A stretch of 44,145 nt of DNA from Sphingobacteriales bacterium. GTDB taxonomy: Bacteria > Bacteroidota > Bacteroidia > Chitinophagales > Chitinophagaceae. A program made the position numbers and the translations under genes. Shown here piece by piece: positions 8,876-18,473 of the stretch. The notes beneath the pieces were generated by a model. It did no database searches. It saw only the letters and a program-made list of their open reading frames with translations, and was not told the DNA's origin. The DNA lies in assembly GCA_023251235.1 (NCBI GenBank), contig JAHEZE010000014.1, forward strand, positions 1 through 44,145, given 5' to 3'. The first letter of the stretch is position 1. The number at the start of each line of letters is the position of its first letter.

Positions 8876-11107
8876 TTAGAGATTCAGCCACCAATTCATT
8901 TTAATAACAATAGCCCTGTTCCTGTTTTTTAAAAAGGGTTCACTGAAATAATTGTCGGTGTAAACAAGGAACACATCGCTCATCGGTTTGAACCGCCATT
9001 GAAAGCGGCTGTTGATGTTGAAATTGTTCTGTTGTGTATTGTATTGTATAAAAGTTGTCCAGTATAAATTATTACTGAAATTAATTTCAATCCTTGGCGC
9101 CACTAAGAAAAGATCTGTTTTGCCATAAGGATACGGAAATTTTAAATTATCCATTTCAAACATCACACTGAAATTTCCCCATGGCTGAGTACGATATGCC
9201 AGTGCAAGAGTGTACTGTATCAAATCACCATTGTAAAAACTACCGGCTTTAATACCTGTTTCCAGATTAAACTTACTTCTTATGTCTGAACGGTATTTGG
9301 CGCCATAATTAGTAAACCGGTAAGTCCCTATTGGCAATGGAACATCATCAGTGAATGATGTTGGAAACTGAAGATGTGTTTCCTGATTATTTATCCCAAA
9401 CCGAAATTCACCGGTATTTTTAAATTTTACTAAATAGAGAATCTCGACAATTCGTTCGTTAAAACTGCCATTGGGGTTCCATACAATGTCGCTGTTGAAG
9501 TTGATGCTATGATTATTAATACTTCCAGTCTTAGGATACATTTTATAACTCACATTGGTAAAAAGACTTTTATATCCTAAGCGAATGGTTGTATCACGGG
9601 CAGCATCGTAATTTTCTATACGCTGTACAAAGCCCATGTCAGTATAGTAATTTGTTCCGGTAACACTATAGTTAACGAAGGCAGAAATTTTTCTACCCGA
9701 ATATCCTGTGCCTCCATAATAAAAATGGTTGTCAGAAGTAATCTTATATTTCCAGCTTTGATGAAAAGCAAACCAGGATTGCAGATCGCCTTTGTTATTG
9801 GTAAACGATGCTTCTACTCCGGCATTTCTGCCATACCGGTCAAGGGGATTATCTTTTTTCTTTTGCTCACTCATGAAAGCTTCTCTTCCCATATAATAGG
9901 CTTTAATGGTGGAGCGTTTCAACACTCTTCTGGCAACGGAAAAAGCGCTGTAGTTCTGAGCGGCAAAATCTCCTTTTTTACCTGTTTGCATACTTAATAT
10001 GCCAAGACGGGTTTTGTTGTCAAGATTTCCGGTTAGTCTTATACCACCATAAATAGGAATGCGGTTACCATCTTTATCCAGGCCAATTGTTCTTGAATAA
10101 AAAGGTGTGGAACCGGGAAAACCATATTGAGTAAACAGGTCGGCATTTTCAATAAAAAAGGTTCTGCGTTCCGGGAAAAAAATATTAAACCTTGTAAGGT
10201 TGGTTACCTGCTTATCTACTTCCACCTGCGAAAAATTCGGGTTCACTGTAAGATCAAGATTCATTTTTGATGACAAAGCAATTTTTGCATCAAAGCCCTG
10301 GTCCGATTCCCTGTCTGGTTTTTCTCCATCTTCACGATTGCCCGTAGCTGCGGCAGTTACATAAGGTATTACAGAGATATTTCTTCCCGGTGGTGGAGGT
10401 GGTGCATCCCAAACCATTGCCCCGTTATATCCAAAATCATAAAATGGATAGTTGCGTGGAATCCTTGTCCAGGTACTGTACTCATTATTTTTTAGGTCGG
10501 CACGAATGAAATTAATACCCCAGATTGTTTTTCCTGCTTCGTAGCGCAGTGTTTTAAAAGGGATGGCCATTTCAGCAATCCAATGATCATTGTGTCTTGT
10601 GGTTTGCGAAAACCATTTATTATCCCAGCTAAAACTTATTTCGTCATCACCACTAAAGCCACCGCTTAGTAAATCTTCTGCCTGAACATTATAGGGATTA
10701 GTAACAAATAAAAATCCATTGGTCTTTGCATTTACAGGATCAATTACAACTCCGATACCATCGCTTTTGCCGGGATCTACATCTCTCTTTAATGTTTGAA
10801 TTACATAGTAACTGGTATCATAACTTATAATTCCCAGGTAAAGAAAATTGGCGTCGTAAGTGGCTCTTATTTCTGTATTTCTTTTTGCATAGCCTGTATC
10901 AGTAGGATCATGAAGCCAGAAATTTTTAATTGGTTTTGCATTTTGCCAGGATGCTTCATTCAGTTCGCCGTCCACTTTTATGATGTCGGTAGATTTGGCA
11001 ATATGCAGTTGAAAATCTTTCTGGTAATTGGTATTGTCAATCTGCTGGGAAAAAGAAACTTTAAGTCCGGAAAAAAATAAAAAAATAAATAGTATAGTCA
11101 GTCTCAT
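8876..11107 (-). CDS. DUF5916 protein with CBM9-like N-terminal domain
   Basis: A 743-residue exported protein (signal peptide about 1-20). The N-terminal 200 residues resemble a family 9 carbohydrate-binding-like domain (KVDGELNEASWQNAKPIKNF, TEIRATYDANFLYLGIISYD, VVIDPVNAKTNGFLFVTNPY). The rest, with PNFSQVEVDKQVTNLTRFN and FFPERRTFFIENADLF, is the hallmark of DUF5916, and the repetitive aromatic strand pattern up to a terminal FLKNRNRAIVIKMNWWLNL suggests an outer-membrane beta-barrel. Function of the family is not established. It is transcribed toward the lipoprotein terminator from the opposite side (convergent). Confidence 0.88.
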   Translation of the reverse strand: MRLTILFIFLFFSGLKVSFSQQIDNTNYQKDFQLHIAKSTDIIKVDGELNEASWQNAKPIKNFWLHDPTDTGYAKRNTEIRATYDANFLYLGIISYDTSYYVIQTLKRDVDPGKSDGIGVVIDPVNAKTNGFLFVTNPYNVQAEDLLSGGFSGDDEISFSWDNKWFSQTTRHNDHWIAEMAIPFKTLRYEAGKTIWGINFIRADLKNNEYSTWTRIPRNYPFYDFGYNGAMVWDAPPPPPGRNISVIPYVTAAATGNREDGEKPDRESDQGFDAKIALSSKMNLDLTVNPNFSQVEVDKQVTNLTRFNIFFPERRTFFIENADLFTQYGFPGSTPFYSRTIGLDKDGNRIPIYGGIRLTGNLDNKTRLGILSMQTGKKGDFAAQNYSAFSVARRVLKRSTIKAYYMGREAFMSEQKKKDNPLDRYGRNAGVEASFTNNKGDLQSWFAFHQSWKYKITSDNHFYYGGTGYSGRKISAFVNYSVTGTNYYTDMGFVQRIENYDAARDTTIRLGYKSLFTNVSYKMYPKTGSINNHSINFNSDIVWNPNGSFNERIVEILYLVKFKNTGEFRFGINNQETHLQFPTSFTDDVPLPIGTYRFTNYGAKYRSDIRSKFNLETGIKAGSFYNGDLIQYTLALAYRTQPWGNFSVMFEMDNLKFPYPYGKTDLFLVAPRIEINFSNNLYWTTFIQYNTQQNNFNINSRFQWRFKPMSDVFLVYTDNYFSEPFLKNRNRAIVIKMNWWLNL

Positions 11108-11207
11108 GTGTTGGTATGGTTAAACAAGGGCGCAATTTGAGCTAAAAACCTGGGTTTATGAGTTAAAAAAAGACGAATATGTAAAAAGGTGGGATGAATG
11201 GTTGAAA

Positions 11208-11918
11208 TTATTCTTTCTCTTTAAGTAAATCAGGTCTTCTTTCTTTAGTTCTTGCTAATGATTGTTCATACTTCCATTCGTCAATCAATTTATGATTGCC
11301 ACTCATTAATGCTTCTGGTACTTTCCATCCGCGAAAATCTTCTGGCCTTGTATAAACCGGAGGAGCCAATAAATTATCCTGGAAAGAATCGGTGAGAGCA
11401 GATGTTTCATCATTCAAAACACCGGGTATTAATCTTCCGATTGTATCCACCAAAACAGCTGCAGCCAATTCGCCACCACTGAGTACATAATCACCAATGG
11501 AAATTTCTTTCGTTACAAAATGTTCCCTTATTCTTTCATCGATGCCTTTGTAATGTCCGCAGACTATTAATAAATTTTCTTTTAGTGAAATGGCATTGGC
11601 CATTTTCTGATTTAACATTTCTCCATCAGGCGTTAAAAAAATAACCTCATCATACCCGCCCCGGTCACCGGGTCGGGCAGGTTTTCTTTCTTTTGACAGA
11701 CTTTCAATTGCTTTTGCCAATGGCTCACACATCATCACCATTCCGGCACCGCCGCCATATTGGTAATCGTCCACCTGCCCGTATTCATTAACTGCCCATT
11801 GCCGCAGTTGATGAATATGCACTTCAAGAAAACCTTTTTCCTGCGCCCTTTTCATGATGCTGTGCTGCAGGGGACTTTCCAATAGCTCCGGTAAAACCGA
11901 GAGAATATCTATTCGCAT
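11208..11918 (-). CDS. trmD: tRNA (guanine-37-N1)-methyltransferase
   Basis: A 236-residue SPOUT-class methyltransferase that uses S-adenosylmethionine to methylate G37 in tRNAs, preventing +1 frameshifting. Family motifs are intact: [20 protein letters not shown] at the N-terminus, [16 protein letters not shown], the knot sequence [12 protein letters not shown], and [19 protein letters not shown] followed by IGRLIPGVL, then the tail [20 protein letters not shown]. Length is normal. It is a housekeeping gene that marks the border of the respiratory block; the usual neighbours rpsP and rimM are not here. It lies 59 bp downstream of the SafE-like gene on the same strand. Confidence 0.97.
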   Translation of the reverse strand: MRIDILSVLPELLESPLQHSIMKRAQEKGFLEVHIHQLRQWAVNEYGQVDDYQYGGGAGMVMMCEPLAKAIESLSKERKPARPGDRGGYDEVIFLTPDGEMLNQKMANAISLKENLLIVCGHYKGIDERIREHFVTKEISIGDYVLSGGELAAAVLVDTIGRLIPGVLNDETSALTDSFQDNLLAPPVYTRPEDFRGWKVPEALMSGNHKLIDEWKYEQSLARTKERRPDLLKEKE

Positions 11919-11977
11919 AAAAACTCAATATCTATTTTATTATAGAATATATGAGATGCATCAAAGATAAATGAAGT

Positions 11978-12691
11978 TTACTGACATGAAACGGCTGCCT
12001 GTGCATGCATGTGAATAGAGGAAGGACTAATAAAAGGAATTCCTAATTCCAATCCCCGGAAAATAAGTAAGACTGCCATAATAAAAAGAAACACCGGTAA
12101 AGCTTTTGTTATTCTTAATCTTATTCTCTGGTTAAGATAACTACCCATAAAAACTGTTGCCAGCATCAAAGGAAAAGTTCCCATTCCAAAAAAGAACATA
12201 AATGCAGCACCATTTATTGAAGTTCCGGTAAGAACGGATGAAGTAAGAGCAAGATATACCAAACCACATGGAAGGAGTCCATTTAAAATCCCGATAAAAA
12301 AAAGGGAACTGAATTTTTTTGATTGAAACAACTTGCCGATGCTCTGCCTTAAAATTGAAAAAGGCGTATTGACAGCATTAACTTTTAAGTAGGAGTAAAA
12401 TTTTTTTGGAATAAATAAAAAAAACAAAATAATTATTCCCAGTGTTATTGATAATTTGTTTTGCAGGCCGGTGGAAATAATTAATTGGCCGATAGACCCA
12501 AAGGCCAATCCAAGGAGGGAATAAGAAAGTATTCTTCCTGCATTATAGATTAATCCTCCATTTAATCTTACTAAATCATTTTTATGAGAAACGGGTAATG
12601 ACAAAGCAAGCGGCCCGCACATGCCGATGCAATGCATACTGCCTGCAAGGCCCAGTACAAAAGCAGGCCCTATGATTTCTCCATTGATCAT
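11978..12691 (-). CDS. SafE/DsbD_2-like membrane protein of the cbb3 locus
   Basis: A 237-residue inner-membrane protein with about six hydrophobic helices. Near its start it has the motif M19-H-C-I-G-M-C-G-P, typical of the sulfite-exporter-TauE/SafE-annotated DsbD_2-like proteins that sit at the end of cco clusters in Bacteroidota and have been linked to copper handling for cbb3 assembly. The paired Cys21/Cys25 with Met19, His20 and Met24 could bind Cu(I) or shuttle thiols in the membrane. It is the last gene of the ccoS-to-SafE run, 9 bp after the small membrane protein gene. Role in oxidase maturation is inferred from family and position. Confidence 0.85.
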   Translation of the reverse strand: MINGEIIGPAFVLGLAGSMHCIGMCGPLALSLPVSHKNDLVRLNGGLIYNAGRILSYSLLGLAFGSIGQLIISTGLQNKLSITLGIIILFFLFIPKKFYSYLKVNAVNTPFSILRQSIGKLFQSKKFSSLFFIGILNGLLPCGLVYLALTSSVLTGTSINGAAFMFFFGMGTFPLMLATVFMGSYLNQRIRLRITKALPVFLFIMAVLLIFRGLELGIPFISPSSIHMHAQAAVSCQ

Positions 12692-12700
12692 TTATTAATT

Positions 12701-12994
12701 CTATTTTTCATTTTGTTTCCACCATTTAATTAGTATTACAATTGGCGCATAAGTAAGCAGTGCACCTCCTATGGCATATCCTGGTGAAGCACTATATAAA
12801 AAAGAATAAACAATTAGTGAAGCACCACCAAATAAAATCAATGTATTTCCTGCAAGGATAAACTGAAAAGAAACTATTAGCCCGGCTGCGCTGATAATAA
12901 GCAATGGCAATATTTGCTGACTATCTTTTTGTAAAAAATAAACAAGCAGCGTAATGCATAAACCTGCAACTGCAATAATTTTTTCTTTATTCAT
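12701..12994 (-). CDS. Small four-helix membrane protein in the cco operon, unknown
   Basis: About 97 residues, nearly all hydrophobic, with probably four short transmembrane helices (IIAVAGLCITLLVYFL, ILPLLIISAAGLIVSFQFIL, LILFGGASLIVYSF, AIGGALLTYAPIVILI) and a charged WWKQNEK tail. I chose the ATG at 12994; an ATG at 13048 would give 115 residues with a hydrophilic leader and a 23-bp overlap with ccoH, which also puts it immediately in the translational shadow of ccoH. It lies between ccoH and the SafE-like gene, so it is presumably made with the oxidase assembly factors. I do not recognise a family. Confidence 0.65.
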   Translation of the reverse strand: MNKEKIIAVAGLCITLLVYFLQKDSQQILPLLIISAAGLIVSFQFILAGNTLILFGGASLIVYSFLYSASPGYAIGGALLTYAPIVILIKWWKQNEK

Positions 12995-13025
12995 AGCCAA
13001 TTGATAAGTTAAGTTTAATGGAAGT

Positions 13026-13463
13026 TCAGAAAAATAGTTTCTTTTCATAATAGTAATTTTTGTTTTCAGACTGCCATTTTAATTTTAATTCAAATAAACC
13101 TGAGAAACCTCTGGGTAAAGCCTGGCTTATCTTCATGTTGCCACTTTCAAAGTGTATTTTAAAATCTTTCTTTTCATCAGATGGACAATAAAGATAAATT
13201 TCGCCAGTAATGTTTTTGTCTTTGAATTCTTCAGGGAAGCGGATAGTAATCTGTTCTTTATTTGTTTCAACCTGAACAGGTGCAGAAAGCTTTGCTGTAA
13301 GCGCTGATTCATCAATTACATTCTGGTATTTTAATTCTTCTTCATAGTATTTTGGCGTCACCATGTCTGTAGTCTGATTACCTGCTTTTACTGCAAGAAA
13401 AATAATGCCTCCGGCAAACAGGAGATAAACAATTGTTATACTATAACCCCAGGATATTTTCAT
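13026..13463 (-). CDS. ccoH: FixH/CcoH family cbb3 assembly protein
   Basis: A 145-residue protein with one N-terminal transmembrane helix (YSITIVYLLFAGGIIFLAVKA), the FixH signature region TTDMVTPKYYEEELKYQNVID, and a periplasmic beta-rich domain. CcoH is needed for stable assembly of cbb3 oxidase and associates with its catalytic subunit. It follows ccoG by 16 bp in the same operon. The sequence is diverged but length, topology, motif and position all agree. Confidence 0.88.
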   Translation of the reverse strand: MKISWGYSITIVYLLFAGGIIFLAVKAGNQTTDMVTPKYYEEELKYQNVIDESALTAKLSAPVQVETNKEQITIRFPEEFKDKNITGEIYLYCPSDEKKDFKIHFESGNMKISQALPRGFSGLFELKLKWQSENKNYYYEKKLFF

Positions 13464-13479
13464 AATATTTTTTTAAAAG

Positions 13480-14904
13480 TTAATAACCGGGACCAAGAAA
13501 AGTTGTTTTAATGGTTTCTATTTTTTTGTCATCCTGATACACTCCCAGTACAATCGGTGTTTTTCTGTTTTGTATAAGCTGCCTGTCAATTTTTAAAAAA
13601 AAAGGTGTTTGGTAATAGGATTCTTTCGGTACAATCAGTTTGTTCCCCACTATTGTTATTTCACCAATCATATTTTCAAGATGTAATGAAACCTGTAAAT
13701 CTTTTCTTGTTTTATTGATCAGTTTAATATTGTACAGATTGCTTATACGGCCATCGGGCAAAGATTGAAACATTTGTCCGGCTGTTCTTAATATCCTTGC
13801 ATCTACATCTGCTCTTGTAATCAGCATAATTGAAAGGGCACAAAGTAAGATGATCAATACAACTGAGTATCCCGAGATCCGCCAGTTGATTTTTGTTTTT
13901 TTACTGTGTTCAATATTTTCTTCTGATTCATAACGTATCAATCCTGTTGGCCTGTTCACTTTTTCCATAATTGAATTACAGGCATCAATGCATGCCGTGC
14001 AGTTTACACATTCCAGCTGTGTGCCATTGCGGATGTCAATTCCTGTCGGGCACACACGTACACAGTCGAAACAATCAATGCAATCGCCATATTCATTCGT
14101 ATCTTTCTTTTTTATTTTTCCTCTCGGCTCACCACGAACATAATCATAAGCGACAACGATAGATTTCTTATCAAGCAAAACTCCCTGTAATCTTCCGTAA
14201 GGACAAACCACAATGCATACCTGCTCCCGGAACCAGTAGTAAACAAAAAAGAAAATGGTGGTAAATATGATCAGGGAAATAAATGTTCCCATATTTGGAT
14301 TGATCCCTTCTTTTACCATCGCAAGCACACTATCCATGCCAATGATATAAGCAAGAAAAAAATTAGCGATGATAAAAGAGATAAAATAAAAAGCGGCAAT
14401 CTTGATAGCCCGTTTCCGAATCTTGTAACCGTTCCATGGCATTTCTTTAAGCCTGCGTTGCTGATGAGCTGTACCATCAATCCAAAATTCTATTTTCCGG
14501 AAAATCATTTCCATAAAAATTGTTTGGGGACAAGCCCATCCACAAAACACTCTTCCGAATACAACAGTGAAAAGAATGACGAACATTATGAATGTGAGAA
14601 AGCCAATTGCAAAAATGAAAAAATCCTGTGGCCAGAAAATCTGGCCAAAGAAGATAAATTTTCGTTGAAGAACATTAAACAGAAAAACAGGCTCCTCATT
14701 TACTTTAATAAAGGGAAGGGTAAAAAAAACTAATAGATAAATCAGTGAAGCAACTGTACGCCAGTTATAAAATTTCCCTTTTGGTTTTTTGGGAAGAATA
14801 AAATTTCTTTTCCCCTGTTTGCTGATGGTGGCTACAGAATCACGGAAGGATTGATCCAGATATTCTTTCTTCTCCTCTGCAATATTTGGATATAATTCTT
14901 CCAT
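13480..14904 (-). CDS. ccoG: Cytochrome c oxidase accessory protein CcoG (FixG/RdxA)
   Basis: A 474-residue polyferredoxin membrane protein. It has several transmembrane helices (about 45-65, 90-112, 160-190, 205-225, 340-360), the membrane motif FCGWACPQTIFMEMIFRKIE, and two ferredoxin-like cysteine motifs (CIDCFDCVRVCP and CVNCTACIDACN) that can hold two [4Fe-4S] clusters, then an IgG-like periplasmic C-terminal domain (about 365-474). CcoG reduces Cu(II) to Cu(I) for the CuB centre of cbb3 oxidase. It lies 32 bp downstream of ccoP. Confidence 0.95.
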   Translation of the reverse strand: MEELYPNIAEEKKEYLDQSFRDSVATISKQGKRNFILPKKPKGKFYNWRTVASLIYLLVFFTLPFIKVNEEPVFLFNVLQRKFIFFGQIFWPQDFFIFAIGFLTFIMFVILFTVVFGRVFCGWACPQTIFMEMIFRKIEFWIDGTAHQQRRLKEMPWNGYKIRKRAIKIAAFYFISFIIANFFLAYIIGMDSVLAMVKEGINPNMGTFISLIIFTTIFFFVYYWFREQVCIVVCPYGRLQGVLLDKKSIVVAYDYVRGEPRGKIKKKDTNEYGDCIDCFDCVRVCPTGIDIRNGTQLECVNCTACIDACNSIMEKVNRPTGLIRYESEENIEHSKKTKINWRISGYSVVLIILLCALSIMLITRADVDARILRTAGQMFQSLPDGRISNLYNIKLINKTRKDLQVSLHLENMIGEITIVGNKLIVPKESYYQTPFFLKIDRQLIQNRKTPIVLGVYQDDKKIETIKTTFLGPGY

Positions 14905-14936
14905 GATTCATTAACTCTCTGTTTAGTACTGATTAA

Positions 14937-15845
14937 TTATTTTTTTAAAACAGAATCTTTTTTTACTGATGAACTATCTGCTTTGGCAGTTGGAGAAAAT
15001 AAATCTCCCTGCGACGCTTTAGCATTGGCAGGATTGCTTCCCTGCAGAGATAAAACATAACTTGCAATATTTTTTATTTCTGCTGATGAAAATGTTTTTC
15101 CCCATGCCTGCATTCCTTTATCAGGAACTCCGTTGGTGATTGTTTTAAAAACATTACTTAAAGAACCACCATGCAGCCAGTACTTATCTGTAAGGTTAGG
15201 GCCCACTGCATTTCCTTCTCCATTAGCGCCATGGCAAGGGAAGCAAGTGCCGGTAAATACTTTTTTCCCTGCAGCAATACCATTTGCATCAGCAAGGGTT
15301 ACTGTATTTTCATTAACTGCATTTTTATCTGTGCTTCTGTTTAGTTCAATCTCTGCTGCGGCCACTTGCATTTCTTTATTATACTCTTCTTCCGGCGTAG
15401 GCCCAGTGTGCCAAACATGAAAACGAAACATATAAAAAACACCAATGATAAGTGTGATATAGAATCCCCATTTCCACCAGGGTGGCAAAGCATTATCCAG
15501 TTCTCTTACGCCATCATAATCATGATCAAGCAACACATCAGCTTCTTTTTCTACAGGTACAGCTCTGGTAAATAATTTTTTATCAAGATTACTCCACCAT
15601 TTTCCCAAGCCAGTTGTTTCAATCTGCCTGCCGGTTTTAAGAGAAACTTCTTTTTTATATTTTTTAAGTTTTATTACCAATAAAACTGCAATAGAGCCGG
15701 CAACAATGATAAACCCGGCAGCAGCATATAAAAGATAAAGCATTCCGCCTGAAACTCCTTTTGATGTTTGTGCAAGTGCAGGAGAAGTAAAGCCGGCGAT
15801 TGCTATGGCAAATAATACTAAACGTGATGTTATTTTTTTTCTCAT
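14937..15845 (-). CDS. ccoP: cbb3 oxidase subunit III, mono-heme CcoP
   Basis: A 302-residue cytochrome c subunit that passes electrons to the catalytic subunit. It has an N-terminal signal/anchor and a helix at about 34-60, a second transmembrane segment (about 124-142) preceded by the FixP-type sequence DNALPPWWKWGFYITLI, then a single cytochrome c domain with C201-F-P-C204-H205 and axial Met in GVPDKGMQAWG. Classical proteobacterial CcoP carries two hemes c; here only one CxxCH is present, a form common in Bacteroidota. The tail after residue 275 is low-complexity and charged. It is 11 bp downstream of ccoQ. Confidence 0.93.
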   Translation of the reverse strand: MRKKITSRLVLFAIAIAGFTSPALAQTSKGVSGGMLYLLYAAAGFIIVAGSIAVLLVIKLKKYKKEVSLKTGRQIETTGLGKWWSNLDKKLFTRAVPVEKEADVLLDHDYDGVRELDNALPPWWKWGFYITLIIGVFYMFRFHVWHTGPTPEEEYNKEMQVAAAEIELNRSTDKNAVNENTVTLADANGIAAGKKVFTGTCFPCHGANGEGNAVGPNLTDKYWLHGGSLSNVFKTITNGVPDKGMQAWGKTFSSAEIKNIASYVLSLQGSNPANAKASQGDLFSPTAKADSSSVKKDSVLKK

Positions 15846-15856
15846 GTTTAAGCTTT

Positions 15857-16063
15857 TTAATTAATTGTTTTGGGTAAACCGTCTGAAATGTTTTCATCAT
15901 TATCCAAAGGCAGTTGGCTTATCTCATTTATTTTATTCTTGTCCATGTTTCTTACATAATTCAGAAGCACAATAAAAAACAAAAAGAATATAAGCAAAGA
16001 AATGATCGGGTAAATACTCACACCACCGATAGATTCTGCATATTGTTTAATATATCTGAACAT
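15857..16063 (-). CDS. ccoQ: CcoQ-like small subunit
   Basis: A 68-residue protein with one transmembrane helix (IYPIISLLIFFLFFIVLLNYV) followed by a hydrophilic tail. Its place between ccoNO and ccoP, spacing of 12 bp to ccoNO and 11 bp to ccoP, and single-helix topology identify it as the CcoQ/FixQ component that stabilises cbb3 oxidase. Sequence identity within this family is always low, so the call rests mainly on position. Confidence 0.82.
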   Translation of the reverse strand: MFRYIKQYAESIGGVSIYPIISLLIFFLFFIVLLNYVRNMDKNKINEISQLPLDNDENISDGLPKTIN

Positions 16064-16075
16064 ATTATTTTGATT

Positions 16076-18196
16076 TTATTTTTTTTCTATATCAGTTCCC
16101 AGTCTTTGCAGGTAAGCAATGATGGCCAGTATCTCTGCATTAGGTCTTACTCTTACACTGTCAGTTAAAAGGTTCATCTGAATTTTTCTTGCCTGTTCAC
16201 TTAAATCTTTATTCGCTTTGTATTCATACCCTTTTTCATAAGGAACTCCAAGTGTACGCATTGCATTTATTTTAGCAGCTGTTGAAGCTGTATCAATTTC
16301 ATTGGATAATAAGAAAGAATAAGCAGGCATAATAGAGCCCGGCGAAATTGCCTGCGGATCATCCATATGATTAAAATGCCAGGCATTTGATTTTTTCAGA
16401 TTAGAAGTTCCTTCTCTTGCTAAATCCGGCCCTGTTCTTTTAGATCCCCATTGGAACGGATGATCATAAACAAACTCACCAGCTTTTGAATATTCACCAT
16501 AGCGTTCGGTTTCTGAACGGAACGGACGTATCATTTGTGAGTGACAGGTATAACAGCCTTCTCTACGGTAAATATCTCTTCCCTGTAATTCAAGAGGAGT
16601 ATATGGCTTAACACTTGAAATGGTAGGCACGTTGGATTTAATCAGAAATGTAGGAACCAGTTCTACAATGCCACCAATAAGAATAACCACTAAAGCGAGA
16701 ATCATAAAGCGAATGGGTTTTCTTTCAATACGGCGATGCCAATGTTCGCCCTGATGTGTATCATAAGCAGTTGCTAATGCCGGGGCTTCTGCATCTTCAT
16801 TGGCAACTAATTTTCCTTTTTGCACAGTCTTAAATAAATTATACATCATCAGCAATGCGCCGATAAGAAACAATCCTCCGCCAAATGCACGGGTAGCATA
16901 AAATGGTTTCATGTAAGTAACTGTTTCCAGGAACTGGTATTTCAATTGGCCCGTACCTGTGAATTGCTTCCACATGAATGCCTGTTGAAATCCTGCCCAG
17001 TACATCGGCACGGCATAAAAAATAATTCCGAGAGTTGCAATCCAGAAATGTAAATTGGCTAATCGTTTTGAAAATAATTCAGTGCGGAAAATTCTTGGTA
17101 TTAACCAATACAAAATTCCGAATGTCAGCATTCCGTTCCAGCCTAATCCGCCAATATGTACGTGTGCTATTGTCCAGTCTGTATAATGACTAATTGCATT
17201 TACCGTTTTTAATGCCAGCATTGGTCCTTCAAATGTGGCCATACCATAAGCAGTAACAGCTACCACCATGAATTTTAAAATAACATCTTCTCTTACTTTA
17301 TCCCATGCGCCACGTAATGTGAGTAAGCCATTGATCATTCCTCCCCAGCTTGGGAATATGAGTGTAAATGAAAATACAATACCGAGCGACTGTGCCCAAT
17401 TGGGTAAAGCAGTATATAAAAGATGATGCGGGCCGGCCCAGATATAAAGAAATATCAATGCCCAGAAGTGAATGATGGAAAGTTTGTAAGAATAAACAGG
17501 ACGGTTTGCCGCTTTGGGTAAATAATAATACATCAAACCCAGGTACGGTGTGGTAAGAAAAAATGCAACTGCATTATGACCATACCACCATTGCACCAAT
17601 GCATCCTGCACGCCTGCATACCAGGAATAGCTTTGAAAAAAACTTACCGGTAACTCAAATGAATTTACAAGATGTAAAACAGCCACTGTAACAAACGTGG
17701 CTATGAAAAACCAGATGGCTACATACAAATGCCTTTCTCTTCTTTTCAGAATAGTGGCAAACATATTCCAGCCAAACACTACCCAGATAATGGTGATGGC
17801 AATATCAATTGGCCACTCCAGCTCTGCATATTCTTTTCCTGTTGTCATTCCTAAAGGAAGAGTAAGTGCTGCAGCTACAATGATTAATTGCCAACCCCAA
17901 AAATGTATTTTACTGAGTGCATCACTTGCCATACGGGTTTTTAATAATCGCTGAAGCGAATAATAATAACCCATGAAAATGCCGTTGCCTACAAATGCAA
18001 AAATGACCGCATTGGTATGCAAAGGACGGATGCGGCCGAAGTTGAAATAAGGTTGCAGGTTTAATGCTTTCGGAAAAACTAACTGCAAAGCAATCCATAG
18101 ACCTACTAACATTCCAACTACACCCCAGATGATGGTGGCAAAAGCAAAGTTTCTGACGATTTTATTGTCGTACTGAAATTTTTCCAGTGGTTGCAT
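16076..18196 (-). CDS. ccoNO: cbb3 cytochrome oxidase, fused catalytic subunit CcoN-CcoO
   Basis: A 706-residue fusion of the O2-reducing subunit I and the membrane cytochrome c subunit II. Residues 1 to about 480 form the 12-helix heme-copper core: low-spin heme ligand His60 in IRPLHTNAVIFA, CuB region WWYGHNAVAFFLTTPYLG, the His pair in AGPHHLLY, and the heme ligands in AHVHIGGLGWNGM. From about residue 490 a new helix (RFMILALVVILIGGIVEL) starts the CcoO part, with heme c motif C548-Y-T-C-H552 and the family sequence GSKRTGPDLAREG. The fusion is typical of Bacteroidota. C-type enzymes have high O2 affinity, so this serves micro-oxic respiration. It is second in the operon, 4 bp after ccoS. 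Confidence 0.97.
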   Translation of the reverse strand: MQPLEKFQYDNKIVRNFAFATIIWGVVGMLVGLWIALQLVFPKALNLQPYFNFGRIRPLHTNAVIFAFVGNGIFMGYYYSLQRLLKTRMASDALSKIHFWGWQLIIVAAALTLPLGMTTGKEYAELEWPIDIAITIIWVVFGWNMFATILKRRERHLYVAIWFFIATFVTVAVLHLVNSFELPVSFFQSYSWYAGVQDALVQWWYGHNAVAFFLTTPYLGLMYYYLPKAANRPVYSYKLSIIHFWALIFLYIWAGPHHLLYTALPNWAQSLGIVFSFTLIFPSWGGMINGLLTLRGAWDKVREDVILKFMVVAVTAYGMATFEGPMLALKTVNAISHYTDWTIAHVHIGGLGWNGMLTFGILYWLIPRIFRTELFSKRLANLHFWIATLGIIFYAVPMYWAGFQQAFMWKQFTGTGQLKYQFLETVTYMKPFYATRAFGGGLFLIGALLMMYNLFKTVQKGKLVANEDAEAPALATAYDTHQGEHWHRRIERKPIRFMILALVVILIGGIVELVPTFLIKSNVPTISSVKPYTPLELQGRDIYRREGCYTCHSQMIRPFRSETERYGEYSKAGEFVYDHPFQWGSKRTGPDLAREGTSNLKKSNAWHFNHMDDPQAISPGSIMPAYSFLLSNEIDTASTAAKINAMRTLGVPYEKGYEYKANKDLSEQARKIQMNLLTDSVRVRPNAEILAIIAYLQRLGTDIEKK

Positions 18197-18200
18197 GAAT

Positions 18201-18383
18201 TTATTTTTGTTTTGGTTTTAAAGATGTTTTATTTTCTTTTGGAGGCTGATCATCAAAAAGCATTCTTACGGATGGCGTATAGTCATCATCAAACTGGCCG
18301 TTTTTTACTGACCAGATAAAAGCAATAAGAAAGCCTCCGGCCACCAGAATACTTACTCCAATCAATATGATCAACACACTCAT
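18201..18383 (-). CDS. ccoS: cbb3 oxidase assembly protein CcoS
   Basis: A 60-residue protein with one N-terminal helix (LIILIGVSILVAGGFLIAFIWSV) followed by KNGQFDDDYTPSVRMLFDD, which is the recognisable CcoS signature (W-x-x-K-x-G-Q-F-D-D). CcoS is required for cofactor insertion into cbb3 oxidase. It is the first gene of the cco operon, and the FNR-type promoter at 18403-18445 lies directly upstream. Confidence 0.95.
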   Translation of the reverse strand: MSVLIILIGVSILVAGGFLIAFIWSVKNGQFDDDYTPSVRMLFDDQPPKENKTSLKPKQK

Positions 18384-18402
18384 AATTTTTTATTAATAGT
18401 TG

Positions 18403-18445
18403 CAAAAATATTTTTCATAGAATAGCTGCCACATGACCAGTATCA
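18403..18445 (-). promoter_or_regulatory. FNR/CRP-type class II promoter of the cco operon
   Basis: Palindrome TGACCAGTATCA at 18434-18445 (centre 18439.5) and, on the minus strand, a perfect -7 element TATTTTTG running 18410 to 18403. The centre is 36.5 bp from the final G, the same spacing as at seven other promoters in the window. Predicted start near 18399, 16 bp before the ccoS ATG. Confidence 0.8.
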
Positions 18446-18473
18446 GATTTTCCATTGAGGAAAATCATTTCAT

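Noticed and set aside
11952-11963. TGAGATGCATCA upstream of trmD
   Set aside because: Position 4 is G, no suitable -7 element follows, and trmD is a housekeeping gene.
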